DNA from: Streptomyces diacarni
GTDB lineage: Bacteria; Actinomycetota; Actinomycetes; Streptomycetales; Streptomycetaceae
Reading direction: 5' to 3'
DNA length: 64,000 bases
Assembly: GCF_003323715.1 (NCBI RefSeq)
Contig: NZ_QOIN01000026.1
Span: 62,001-126,000 of the forward strand
The translations under genes were made by a program, and so were the position numbers. Below are positions 51,766 through 60,468 of the stretch, piece by piece (within the stretch, counting starts at the first letter, position 1; each line of letters opens with the position of its first letter). The notes beneath the pieces are model-generated. The model had not been told where the DNA came from, ran no database searches, and saw only the letters and a program-made list of their open reading frames with translations.

Positions 51766-53315
51766 GCGGCCCTTCAGACCCCGACGGCCAGGGGCCGCCG
51801 CGCGCCCCGCGCGGAACCCGCGAGTCCGCCGCACCCGGCCTGTCCGAGGAGCCGGAGCTGAGCGAGGAACCCGAGGGGGCTGGAAGGCCCGAGGGGGCCG
51901 AGAGGCCCGAAGAGCGCGGGACGGCTTCCGAGGCGTATCGCGTGCCGCGCCAGGCCGCCGCGTCCGACCTCTCGCCCCTCTCCGGCCCGCACCCGCCCGA
52001 GGTGCCGCGCCAGGCCGACGCGTACGACGCCCCCGACGTCTCCCGTCGTGCGGAGGCGTTCGGGGCCTCCCGCCGGCCGGACGCGCCGTCCGGGCGCCCA
52101 CGTCCCGGTCCACCTCGCGCGTCGGAGCCGCTCGACCACACCGTGCTCAAGTCGCTGCTCGGCGCCTGGGCGCTGGCGGCCTGCTCGGCCGAGGAGACCG
52201 CCGCCGTCGAGGCGCACCTCACCGACTGCGCGCCCTGCGCCGACGAAGCGCTGCGGCTGCGCGACGCCGTCGGTCTGCTGCACTCCGAGGACAGCCTCGA
52301 CCTGGATCCGGAGCTGCGCGCCCAGGTTCTCGAAGGCTGCCTCGAGAGCCGTCCCGCCCGCATCCCGCTGCCCGTCTGGGCGGCGCCCTTCGACGCGGAG
52401 ACCGCCCGTCTCGACGCGCTGCTGCGGGACATGGCCGGGGACGAGTGGCGCGCGCCGGTGCGGCTGCGCTGGTTCGACGGGCGCCGGGAGACGGACCGGG
52501 AGACCACGGTCGCCGGCATACTCGGCCATCTGCTCGCGGTGGACGGCCTGGTCGCGGCCGGGCTCGGCCTGCCCGACCCGCTGCCCGACGGAGCGCTGCG
52601 CGTCGAACACGACGCGGGCCCGCAGGCGCGTACGGAGCTCTACTGGGCGCTCGATCGTGCCGCCCCGCACACGCCGGCCGCGCGGAGGCCGTGGCGGGAG
52701 CAGAGCCACGCCATGATCCGGGACGTCTCCTTCCTCACCGCCGCCGAGGCGGAAGGCCCCGAAGCCGCCGGCGGTGCGGCCGATACGGCAGGAGCAGCGG
52801 ATACGGCGGAGACGAGTGCGCGTACCCGGCTCGTGTCCTACGGCGGCTTCTCCCTGCCGCTGCCCGACGCGTTCCTCGACCGGGCCTTCGAGTGCTGGAA
52901 GCACGCCCAGGACATCGCCGAAGCGGTGGACTACCCCTACGGGCCGCCCGTCGCCGCCCATCTGACGCCGCTGGTCGACCTGGCCGCGCGCCAGCTGCCC
53001 GGCGCGCTCGCCGCACGCCGCCGGGCCGGGCTGGCTCCGCCACCGCGCGGGCTCGCCCCGGCCGGCGCTCCGGGCCGCACACTCCATCTGGAGGTCGAGG
53101 GTGACGGCGGTGGCGACTGGTATCTGCCGCTCGACTCCCCAGGGGCACGCGCGGGGCCCGAGGAGACGGTCGCCCACGTCGCTCTGGACTCCCTGGAGTT
53201 CTGCCAGCTCGCCGCGGGGCACGTACCCCCGCTGGAGGCTGCCGCCGGGCAGGACGGCGATCGGGACGCCATCCGCGACGTGCTCTTCGCCGCCGCGTCC
53301 CTCTCCCGCATGTGA
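51762..53315 (+). CDS. Zinc-finger anti-sigma factor fused to a maleylpyruvate-isomerase-like domain
   Basis: 517-aa protein. Residues 1-125 are a disordered Pro/Glu-rich leader. Residues about 130-185 hold a ZAS-type zinc finger (HLTDCAPC, H-x3-C-x2-C). The rest resembles mycothiol-dependent maleylpyruvate isomerase/DinB-like helical domains (DALLRDMAGDEW, GILGHLLAVDGLVAAGLGLPD), duplicated in part near AAFECWKHAQDIAEAV-like helices. I infer that it holds the preceding sigma factor inactive and that the second part senses a thiol or redox signal. No transmembrane helix is seen, so it should be cytosolic. Confidence 0.82.
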   Translation: MSGPSDPDGQGPPRAPRGTRESAAPGLSEEPELSEEPEGAGRPEGAERPEERGTASEAYRVPRQAAASDLSPLSGPHPPEVPRQADAYDAPDVSRRAEAFGASRRPDAPSGRPRPGPPRASEPLDHTVLKSLLGAWALAACSAEETAAVEAHLTDCAPCADEALRLRDAVGLLHSEDSLDLDPELRAQVLEGCLESRPARIPLPVWAAPFDAETARLDALLRDMAGDEWRAPVRLRWFDGRRETDRETTVAGILGHLLAVDGLVAAGLGLPDPLPDGALRVEHDAGPQARTELYWALDRAAPHTPAARRPWREQSHAMIRDVSFLTAAEAEGPEAAGGAADTAGAADTAETSARTRLVSYGGFSLPLPDAFLDRAFECWKHAQDIAEAVDYPYGPPVAAHLTPLVDLAARQLPGALAARRRAGLAPPPRGLAPAGAPGRTLHLEVEGDGGGDWYLPLDSPGARAGPEETVAHVALDSLEFCQLAAGHVPPLEAAAGQDGDRDAIRDVLFAAASLSRM

Positions 53316-53342
53316 GCGCCACCGGGGGCGAGGGCGAACGGG

Positions 53343-54251
53343 TCAGTCGAAGACGACGGTGCGGTGGCCGTTGAGCAGGACGCGGTGCTCGCTGTGCCAT
53401 TTCACGGCGCGGGCGAGGGCCTGGCACTCGACGTCGCGGCCGACGGCGACGAGCTGTTCCGGGGTGACGTCGTGGCCGACCCGCTCCACCTCCTGCTCGA
53501 TGATGGGGCCCTCGTCGAGGTCGGCCGTCACGTAGTGCGCGGTGGCGCCGATCAGCTTGACGCCGCGCGCGTGTGCCTGGTGGTACGGCTTGGCGCCCTT
53601 GAAGCTCGGCAGGAAGGAGTGGTGGATGTTGATGATCCGCCCCGACAGCTCCTTGCACAGGTGGTCGGACAGCACCTGCATGTAGCGGGCGAGCACCACG
53701 AGTTCGACGCGCTCCTGCTCGACGATCTCCAGTAGCCGCTGCTCGGCGTCCTGCTTGGTGGCCTTCGTCACCGGGATGTGGTGGAAGGTGAGGCCGTAGG
53801 AGTCGACGAGTTCGGCGAAGTCGGTGTGGTTGGAGACGACGGCCACGATCTCGACGGGGAGCGCGCCGATGCGGGAGCGGAAGAGCAGGTCGTTGAGGCA
53901 GTGCCCGAACCTGCTGACCATCAGCACGACGCGCATCCGCTCCTCGGCGCGATGGATCTGCCAGTCCATGCGGAAGGAGTCGCCGACCGCGGAGAAGCTG
54001 GCCCGCAGCTTGTCCACCGTGGTGGTGCCGGTGAAGTGGACGCGCATGAAGAAGAGCCCGGTGTCGCGGTCCCCGAACTGCTGGGAGTCCTCGATGTTGC
54101 AGCCGGTCATGAACAGGTAGCTGGAGACGGCGTGCACGATGCCCGTGTTGTCGGGGCACGAGAGAGTGAGAACGAACTGACCCGGTTGTCCGCTTTCACG
54201 GCGTTCTTCCGGGTTGCCGGTCTCGTCGGGAACGGGGTGCGGCTGGCTCAT
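53343..54251 (-). CDS. purU: Formyltetrahydrofolate deformylase
   Basis: 302-aa PurU. An N-terminal ACT domain (FVLTLSCPDNTGIVHAVSSYL) is followed by a GART-like formyltransferase domain with MVSRFGHCLNDLL, VSNHTDF, IINIHHSFLPSFKGAKPYHQA and ATAHYVTADLDEGPII. The Asn/His/Asp catalytic residues are present. It hydrolyses 10-formyl-THF to THF and formate, balancing one-carbon pools. The ATG at 54251 gives the typical length; an in-frame codon at 54350 is less likely. It is convergent with the anti-sigma gene. Confidence 0.93.
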   Translation of the reverse strand: MSQPHPVPDETGNPEERRESGQPGQFVLTLSCPDNTGIVHAVSSYLFMTGCNIEDSQQFGDRDTGLFFMRVHFTGTTTVDKLRASFSAVGDSFRMDWQIHRAEERMRVVLMVSRFGHCLNDLLFRSRIGALPVEIVAVVSNHTDFAELVDSYGLTFHHIPVTKATKQDAEQRLLEIVEQERVELVVLARYMQVLSDHLCKELSGRIINIHHSFLPSFKGAKPYHQAHARGVKLIGATAHYVTADLDEGPIIEQEVERVGHDVTPEQLVAVGRDVECQALARAVKWHSEHRVLLNGHRTVVFD

Positions 54252-54386
54252 GGCCTCAAGACTGGCACATCGCGGCGGATGCCCCGGCACACCGCCCGCG
54301 GGCGGACCCGCCGTACGCCGCCGTACGCCGCCGTACGCCGCAACGATCACACCGTCCGCAGCGCGCTCACACCACCCGTGGCGCGT

Positions 54387-54893
54387 TCACACCGCCCGCA
54401 GCATGATCGCCAGCACTTCGAGGGAACGCGGCGGCTCGTCCGGGTCGTCACCGTCGGCGGTGGCGAGCCTCACATGGGCCTCGCGCGCCGCCCGCACCGC
54501 GTCCGGCCAGCCCTGGTGCTCCAGGTACGAGGCCACGGGGGCGTCGGCGCCCACCTGGTGCATGAGGCGCAGCACCCGCAGGACGGCCGCGTCGACGAGC
54601 TCGGCCTCCTGGTCGTCACGGAAGATCGTCCCGACGTACTTCTCCGCCGACCAGTTGTCCAGCCAGGTGTCCTCGACGAGGCGGTAGACGGCGTCGGTCA
54701 CGTCACCGTATCCGGGGCGACCCGCCAGCCAGCACTCCTGCTGGAACGTCTGGTCGGAGAGCATGTGCAGCGCCGAGCGCACGTTGCTGCGCCAGCGCCA
54801 CCAGGGCACGTCGTTGACAGGCATACCGCCTATGGTGGTGGAACGACGGCCACGTCGGGAAGACTTCGTGGTAGCTGCTTGCTGCATGGTCAC
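54387..54893 (-). CDS. Conserved Streptomyces protein of unknown function (SCO4402 family)
   Basis: 168-aa protein with a conserved core from MPVNDVPWWRWRSNVRSAL through ALHMLSDQTFQQECWLAGRPG to EVLAIMLRAV, mostly helical, with no known catalytic motif. I recognise it as a family restricted to actinomycetes, often near purU. Start candidates are GTG 54893, ATG 54887 and ATG 54824. The first 23 residues are basic and probably disordered. Confidence 0.8.
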   Translation of the reverse strand: MTMQQAATTKSSRRGRRSTTIGGMPVNDVPWWRWRSNVRSALHMLSDQTFQQECWLAGRPGYGDVTDAVYRLVEDTWLDNWSAEKYVGTIFRDDQEAELVDAAVLRVLRLMHQVGADAPVASYLEHQGWPDAVRAAREAHVRLATADGDDPDEPPRSLEVLAIMLRAV

Positions 54894-54975
54894 CGACCCT
54901 ACGTTCCGCGCACACCGGCCACGGCGCGGGCCCTGGCCTGACGGGCCACGGCCCCTCGGGCCCCTCGCGGTGGCC

Positions 54976-57399
54976 TCACAGCTGGCCGAACTGGCGCTCC
55001 TTGAGCCCGTACTTCTTCGCCGTCGGATTCCACAGCCCCGCCGCCTTCTTCTTGGCCGTGGTCGCGGTGCCGCTCGCGGTGTTGCCCTGGGCGGTCTGCT
55101 TGGTCGGCTTGGCCTTGCCCTTGTGGCAGCCCTTCTTGCCGCCCGCCTGATCCGCCCAGGCCGCGTAGTGGTTGTCCGCTGACGCCGAGGACTTCCACGC
55201 GCTCTTGAGCGCGGCGGTCAGCTGCCCGCTGTCGGGGATCGCGTTCGTCTTCAGCTCCCCGAGGCGCCGCACCAGCCCGGTGCGCTGCCTGGCCGCCGCA
55301 CGCAGGTCCTTGGCGGCCTTGTCCAGGGCCTTGCACTGCTTGATGTTCTCCACGGAACGGATGACCGTGGCGCGGCTGTTGTTGCTGTTCGCCAGCAGCG
55401 CGTCCAGCTTCTTGGCCTGCGCCTCGGCCGGGTCCGGAGCCTTGGAGGACTCCTCCCCCGCCGGTGCGCTGGAGGCCTGCGGCTTGTCGTCACCGCCGCC
55501 GCCCCCGCCGCCCGCGAGGAGCAGCCCGCCGACCACCAGGCCGATCACCGCGACACCCGCGAGACCGCCGGCGATCAGCACGCCCGACGGCACCCGGCGC
55601 CGGCTGCGGTCGCCGCCCCGCCGGGCCGCGGCGCGGCCGCCCTGCGGCTGCTGCTGCTCCGCACCGGGCTGCGGGTGGCCGTAGCCGCTCCGCTGCCCGC
55701 CCACCGGCTGCTGCGGGTAGCCGTAGCCGCCGCGCGGACCGGAGCCCGGCTGCGGATAGCCGTAGCCGCTCCGCGGGCCCGCACCGGGCTGGGGGTAGCC
55801 GTAGCCGCCGCGCGGCGGGGCCTGCTGCTCGGCGGCGGGGTCGAAGAGCGGGAGGTTCTGGGTCGAGCCCGGCTCGTCGTCGCCCGTACCGCGTGGCCCC
55901 GCGCCGGGCGCGGACGTCGAGGCGGACTGCCCCGGTTCGGCTCTGAAGAGGCTCTCGAACTCCGGCAGCGGGCGCCGCTCACCTGAGCCGGAGGGGCCGG
56001 ACGCGCCGCCGTCCGCAGGCGGCTCGGGGGTCGGCATCATCTGCGTCGCCTCGCCGCCACCGGGTACGGGCGCGATGAACTGGGTCGCCTCGCTGTCCGG
56101 GCCGCCCACCGGGCCCGCGGGCTGCGGCGGAAGGAGCTGCGTGCCGTCCTCGGACCCGGTGGGCGCCGCAAGGTGCCCCTGCGGGTCCCCTGCCGGGAAC
56201 GGCGGAAAGAGCTGTGTGGACTCGCTGTCCGGGCCCGCCCCCGGCGGCTGCGGCGCGGGCGGAAACTCCGGATGGTTCCCGGCCTGCGCGGGCAGCTGCG
56301 GCGCCTCGCCCGTCTGCGGCAGCGCGTGCCGCCCACGGGAGGCGGGAGGTTCTGGCGGAAGGGGGCCTGGACCTGGCACGGGCGCGCCGGGGCCCTGCGC
56401 ACCGGCCGGCCCCGCGTACGGCGCCCCACCGGGCTGCGGCACGCCCCCGGCCTGCGGCTGTCCCGGGCCGCCCGGTGCGGGCGGGAAGGCATCCGGAGCG
56501 GGCGGGCCTCCCGGTGGGGGCGGGTAGCTTCCCGGTGCACCCGGCTGCGGCAGGGGTCCGGCGCCGCCGGCCGGCTGCTGCCCGAACGCCGCCGCGCCTG
56601 GCTGCTGCCCGGGAACGGGGGCGTGCGGGGTGCCGGGCGGCTGTGCGTACCCCCCGTGTCCGTGCGGTGCGCCCTGGCGCGAAGGCCCGGCGGGAGCGGA
56701 CTGCGGCAGCGCGCCAGGATCCGCGCCCTGGGCGGGCGGCACCGAGGGAGGGTGAGGGGGACGGGCAGGCGTGCCCTCGGGCGGCAGCGGCTGCGCCACA
56801 CCGGCACCGCCGTAGGTACCGCCGGCCGACGGCACCGCGCCGCCGTACGAGCCCGCGTCCGCTGGGCCGCCACCGTAGGCCGTACCGCCTGAGCCGCCGC
56901 CGTAGGCCGCGTCACCGGAGCCGCCGTAGGCCGCGTCGCCGTGGGCGCCGTAGGAGTACCCGCCCGGACCGCCACCGTAAGAGCTCGCGTCGGGGCCGCC
57001 GGCGTAAGCGTCCGGGCCGCCGCCGTAGACGCCCGCGTCGGGACCGCCACCGTAGGCGCCCCCGCCGCTCGGAAGGGCGCCAGGGCCTGCGGCGTGGGCG
57101 CCCGCGTCCAGCTGCCCCGCGCCCGGGTCGGCCTCGCCGCCGGGCGGGCCCCAGTAGCCGGGGCTGTGCGGGGACGGGGAGGCGGGCGCGGAGTCGGGGC
57201 CCCAGGGCTGGCCCCACGGCTGGCCGGTCGGGGGGCTCACCCGGTCGCGCTCGGCCTGTGCCTCGCGCTGCTGCTGAGGAGTCCACGGTTCACCGTTGGC
57301 GGGCAGCACGACACCCTCGTACGGGGTCGTGGAAGCGGGCAGCGGGTCACCGGCAGAGCCGGAAGTCCCGTCCTGTCCGCGTCCGTTGTGCGTTGTCAC
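54976..57399 (-). CDS. Pro/Gly-rich single-pass membrane protein with extracytoplasmic domain
   Basis: 807-aa protein. Residues 1 to about 620 are a low-complexity cytosolic region rich in Gly/Pro/Tyr/Gln (YGGGPDA, PQPGAGPRSGYGYP repeats). One transmembrane helix lies near 635-655 (VLIAGGLAGVAVIGLVVGGL). A helical extracellular domain of about 150 residues follows. The architecture is that of cell-envelope proteins with a disordered internal tail; some are kinase substrates. The GTG start at 57399 has GGAG-like sequence upstream. The function is unknown. Confidence 0.8.
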   Translation of the reverse strand: MTTHNGRGQDGTSGSAGDPLPASTTPYEGVVLPANGEPWTPQQQREAQAERDRVSPPTGQPWGQPWGPDSAPASPSPHSPGYWGPPGGEADPGAGQLDAGAHAAGPGALPSGGGAYGGGPDAGVYGGGPDAYAGGPDASSYGGGPGGYSYGAHGDAAYGGSGDAAYGGGSGGTAYGGGPADAGSYGGAVPSAGGTYGGAGVAQPLPPEGTPARPPHPPSVPPAQGADPGALPQSAPAGPSRQGAPHGHGGYAQPPGTPHAPVPGQQPGAAAFGQQPAGGAGPLPQPGAPGSYPPPPGGPPAPDAFPPAPGGPGQPQAGGVPQPGGAPYAGPAGAQGPGAPVPGPGPLPPEPPASRGRHALPQTGEAPQLPAQAGNHPEFPPAPQPPGAGPDSESTQLFPPFPAGDPQGHLAAPTGSEDGTQLLPPQPAGPVGGPDSEATQFIAPVPGGGEATQMMPTPEPPADGGASGPSGSGERRPLPEFESLFRAEPGQSASTSAPGAGPRGTGDDEPGSTQNLPLFDPAAEQQAPPRGGYGYPQPGAGPRSGYGYPQPGSGPRGGYGYPQQPVGGQRSGYGHPQPGAEQQQPQGGRAAARRGGDRSRRRVPSGVLIAGGLAGVAVIGLVVGGLLLAGGGGGGGDDKPQASSAPAGEESSKAPDPAEAQAKKLDALLANSNNSRATVIRSVENIKQCKALDKAAKDLRAAARQRTGLVRRLGELKTNAIPDSGQLTAALKSAWKSSASADNHYAAWADQAGGKKGCHKGKAKPTKQTAQGNTASGTATTAKKKAAGLWNPTAKKYGLKERQFGQL

Positions 57400-57565
57400 C
57401 GAGGCTCCTCGTTCGCATGCCGACGGAATCGTCGGCTCACGCTACCGGTTACCCCGAAGGGGGGACCACGCACCCAGATGTGCGGACACCCTTCCTTCCC
57501 CTCATATCCGGGTGAATACCCCTAAAGGCCGTCATAGCGCGCATGACGCCACAGGCGCCCGGGAC

Positions 57566-58960
57566 TCATACGGCGGCCCGCGCGTGCTCCAGCCGGTCGG
57601 CGAACTCCCGCACGACGGCCTCCCGTGCGAACGGCTCCAGACGCTGCCGGAAGTCGTCCAGATACTCCGCACCCCGGTCCGAGCGCAGCCCGGCGAGCAA
57701 CTGCGCCGCCTGCGTACCCGTGTGGCAGGCGCGTTCGACCTCCCGCTGCTGGAGTTGCGCGCCCGCCAGCAGGAACAGACCGATGGCGCGCCGCCTGGCC
57801 CGGCCCTCCGGGTGCCCCGCGACGGCTTCCTCGGCCCGCGCCGCCGCGCTCCGCGCCTGGCCGAGATCGCGGTGGCAGTGGGCGAGTTCGTCCGCGAGGT
57901 AGGCGCGGTCGAAGTGGCCGATCCAGGGCGGGTCGTCCCCCGAACCCTTCGCCGCGTCGGCCGCTTCCATGGCACTCAACGCGAGGTTCACCGCGCTCTG
58001 GCAGGCGCGCTCGTCCGCCATCAGCGCGTGCCCCCTGGCCTCCGCCGCGTGGAACATCGCCTCCACACGCGGGGTGACGCGCCCGCGCGCCCCCTCCTGC
58101 GCCGCGCGCGCCAGCTGCGCGATCTCCCGCGGGTTGCCCAGGGAGGCGGCCAGATGACTCATGCTCGCGGCGAGCACGTAGCCGCCGTACGCCCGGTCCC
58201 CCGCCGCCTGCGCGAGCCGGAGCGACTGGATGTAGTAACGCTGCGCCAGACCGTGCTGCCCGGTGTCCACGGCCATGTAGCCCGCCAGTTCGGTCAGCCG
58301 CGCGACGGCGGCGAACAGCGACCTGCCGACCGACTCCCGGTACGAACCCGCCAGCAGGCCCGACACCACGCTGTTGAGGTAGTGCACCACCACGGGCCTG
58401 ATGTGGCCGCTGCCGTAGCGGTGGTCCAGCTGCGAGAGCGCCTCTGTCATGGACGTCACGGCCGCCACGTCCACAGCGCCCACCCGCGGCCCCGAAGCGC
58501 GGGCGACCTGGTGGTCGGGCTGGGTGATCAGCCAGTCCCTGCTGGGCTCGACCAGCGCCGAGGCGGCCACCGTCGAACCGCTCAGGAAATCCCGGCGCCC
58601 CACATCGCTGCGCCACAGCTCACACGCCTGCTCGACCGCGCCGACCACCGTCGGCGCGAACTGGAGGCCCACACCCGAGGCCAGGTTCTTGCCGTTGGCC
58701 ATCCCGATCTCGTCGATCGTCACCGTGCGGCCCAACTTGCGGCCCAACGCCTCGGCGATGATGCCCGGGGCACGCCCGCGCGGCTGCTGGCCGCGCAGCC
58801 AGCGCGCCACCGACGTCTTGTCGTACCGCAGATCCAGACCGTGCTCCGCGCCGCACATGTTGACCCTGCGGGCGAGCCCCGCGTTCGAGCACGCGGCCTC
58901 CTGGATGAGCGCCTGCAGCCGTTCATTGGGCTGCCTCGCGACGAGCGGCCTGGCGGCCAT
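57566..58960 (-). CDS. NsdA-like TPR regulatory protein
   Basis: 464-aa protein with an N-terminal helix-turn-helix-like segment (residues about 10-70: NAGLARRVNMCGAEHGLDL, TSVARWLRGQQPRGRAPGII). About 300 residues of TPR-type helices follow (HGLAQRYYIQSLRLAQAAGD, EAMFHAAEARGHALMADERA). It belongs to the Streptomyces group that includes NsdA and NsdB, negative regulators of sporulation and antibiotic production. ATG 58960 has GGAGGGGGA 8 bp upstream; ATG 58975 overlaps that element and is less likely. Confidence 0.83.
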   Translation of the reverse strand: MAARPLVARQPNERLQALIQEAACSNAGLARRVNMCGAEHGLDLRYDKTSVARWLRGQQPRGRAPGIIAEALGRKLGRTVTIDEIGMANGKNLASGVGLQFAPTVVGAVEQACELWRSDVGRRDFLSGSTVAASALVEPSRDWLITQPDHQVARASGPRVGAVDVAAVTSMTEALSQLDHRYGSGHIRPVVVHYLNSVVSGLLAGSYRESVGRSLFAAVARLTELAGYMAVDTGQHGLAQRYYIQSLRLAQAAGDRAYGGYVLAASMSHLAASLGNPREIAQLARAAQEGARGRVTPRVEAMFHAAEARGHALMADERACQSAVNLALSAMEAADAAKGSGDDPPWIGHFDRAYLADELAHCHRDLGQARSAAARAEEAVAGHPEGRARRRAIGLFLLAGAQLQQREVERACHTGTQAAQLLAGLRSDRGAEYLDDFRQRLEPFAREAVVREFADRLEHARAAV

Positions 58961-59308
58961 ACGGTCCCCCTCCATCGTGAAGGCCTGCCTGCTCCCCTAC
59001 TTGCTCAGCTGCGCCGCCGGCACCCGCTCAGCTGTCGACCCCCCGGTGACGCATATGCCACGAGCCTGTGTCTACCCGGCGAAACACTGCCAACCGGCAC
59101 CCTCTCGGCACAACGCACCACAGAGGGTCTACCCAACCAAGACCGCTCTTTCGTGCACGCGCCCCCACAGATGCCCCCATGCGCTGCCCCGAGCGCGGAC
59201 TGCCCCACCCGCGCCCCCGCCACCAGGACCAGGCCACCCGGGCTCCCACCGCGCGCCTCGGCACGCCCCGCTCTGCCCCCGTAACCCCCGACCGGACCAA
59301 AAGTTGTG
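58961..59308. other. Divergent spacer NsdA-like / prim-pol
   Basis: 348 bp without a recognisable gene. It contains the promoters of both neighbours. No clear palindrome or repeat array was found. Confidence 0.45.
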
Positions 59309-60022
59309 ATGGTCGTGGAAGAGACCCGCACACGCACCCCAGCAGTGACCACGCAACGGCGCATCCCCGGCCAGCGGACCGCACCGCCCGCCGCATCCCC
59401 CCTCGAACACGCCCTGCGCTACACCCGGGAGCGCGCCTGGGACGTCTTCCCCGGCACCTGGCTGGAGACGGTGCACGGCGCACCGCGCTGCACGTGCGCC
59501 GACCCCGCCTGCCCCGCGCCCGGAGCCCACCCCGCGCGCCCCCGCTGGACGGACGAGACCACGGGAAGCGCCACCACCGCCCGCCACCTGTGGACAACCG
59601 CACCCCGCGCCGCCGTCCTACTGCCGACCGGACGGGCCTTCGACGCCCTGGAGGTCTCCGAAACCGCCGGCTGCCTCGCCCTCGCCCGACTCGAACGCAT
59701 GGCAGCGCCCCTCGGCCCCGTCACCAGCTCACCCGACGCACGCATGACCTTCTTCGTCCTGCCCGGCGCCGCCGCCACCGTGCCGCACACCCTCCGCCGC
59801 CTGGGCTGGTCACCCGCCGGGCTGGACCTGCGGACCAAAGGAGAGGGCGACTGGGTGGCCGCCCCGCCCACGCGCCTGGGGGCGCGCGGACCCGTCCAGT
59901 GGGCCCGCGAACCCAACGCGGCCAACCGCTGGCTGCCCGGCGCCGACGACTTGGTGCCCACGCTGGCCTACGCATGCACCCGCGAAGCCGTCGACCGCAC
60001 CTTGGCGGCCGACGGCACCTGA
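59309..60022 (+). CDS. Bifunctional DNA primase/polymerase N-terminal-domain protein
   Basis: 237-aa protein matching the small stand-alone prim-pol-like proteins of Streptomyces: RERAWDVFPGTWLE, CTCADPACPAPGAHP (Cys/His cluster), HLWTTAPRAAVLLPTGRAFD, MTFFVLPG. Only the N-terminal prim-pol-type domain is present, without helicase, and the acidic catalytic motif of active prim-pols is not evident. It may not be a polymerase. The ATG at 59309 is preceded in frame by GTG 59306; no strong ribosome binding site is visible. Confidence 0.82.
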   Translation: MVVEETRTRTPAVTTQRRIPGQRTAPPAASPLEHALRYTRERAWDVFPGTWLETVHGAPRCTCADPACPAPGAHPARPRWTDETTGSATTARHLWTTAPRAAVLLPTGRAFDALEVSETAGCLALARLERMAAPLGPVTSSPDARMTFFVLPGAAATVPHTLRRLGWSPAGLDLRTKGEGDWVAAPPTRLGARGPVQWAREPNAANRWLPGADDLVPTLAYACTREAVDRTLAADGT

Positions 60023-60076
60023 CTTCTCCCCCACCGCGGGGGTGCCGTCCGCCGGGAGGGATTCCCCACCAGGGGA

Positions 60077-60095
60077 GCACCCCCGCCGGGGGTGC
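60077..60095. terminator. Hairpin after the prim-pol gene
   Basis: GCACCCCCGCCGGGGGTGC is a perfect 7-bp stem with a 5-nt loop, 55 bp past the stop. Related GGGGGTG/CACCCCC segments on both sides could extend it. Confidence 0.55.
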
Positions 60096-60189
60096 CCCTC
60101 CCCCGACTCACGCTCCGCCGGAGAGCTTCACCGACTCACGCCCCCGCAGCGCTCCGGCCCGCGCCGTCAGGCCGCTCCCCCGCCCTCCG

Positions 60190-60430
60190 CCGGGCGGCAC
60201 ATTCGCACGGGAAACCGCCCGACGGGCCACGATCCCGCCGCCAGGCCACCCCCGCCCGACGGGCCACGACCCCGCCAGCGGGCCATCCTGCCGACGGCCA
60301 CCCCCACTCGGCGGGCCGCACCGCCGCGGGCCACCCCGCTCGGCGGGCCGCACCGCCGCCAGGCCACACCGCTCGGCAGGCCACCCCACCGGCAGGCCAC
60401 ACCGCCGCCAAGTCCCCGCCGGCGGGCGCA
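60190..60430. repeat. Degenerate GGCCACnCCGCnnGGCGGGCC repeats
   Basis: About twelve loosely periodic GGCCAC/GGCCGC units of roughly 16-21 bp (such as CGGCGGGCCGCACCGCCGCC, AGGCCACACCGCTCGGC) in the convergent spacer before the alpha/beta-hydrolase gene. All frames stay open because of composition. Non-coding by appearance. Confidence 0.6.
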
Positions 60431-60468
60431 CGCCGGCGGTCCGCGGTGAGGGGGCGGGTGGGGAGAGG

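Noticed and set aside
54941..54955. CTGACGGGCCACGGC near the SCO4402-family gene
   Set aside because: Matches only the left arm of the operator; the right arm is absent and the neighbours are not regulon genes.
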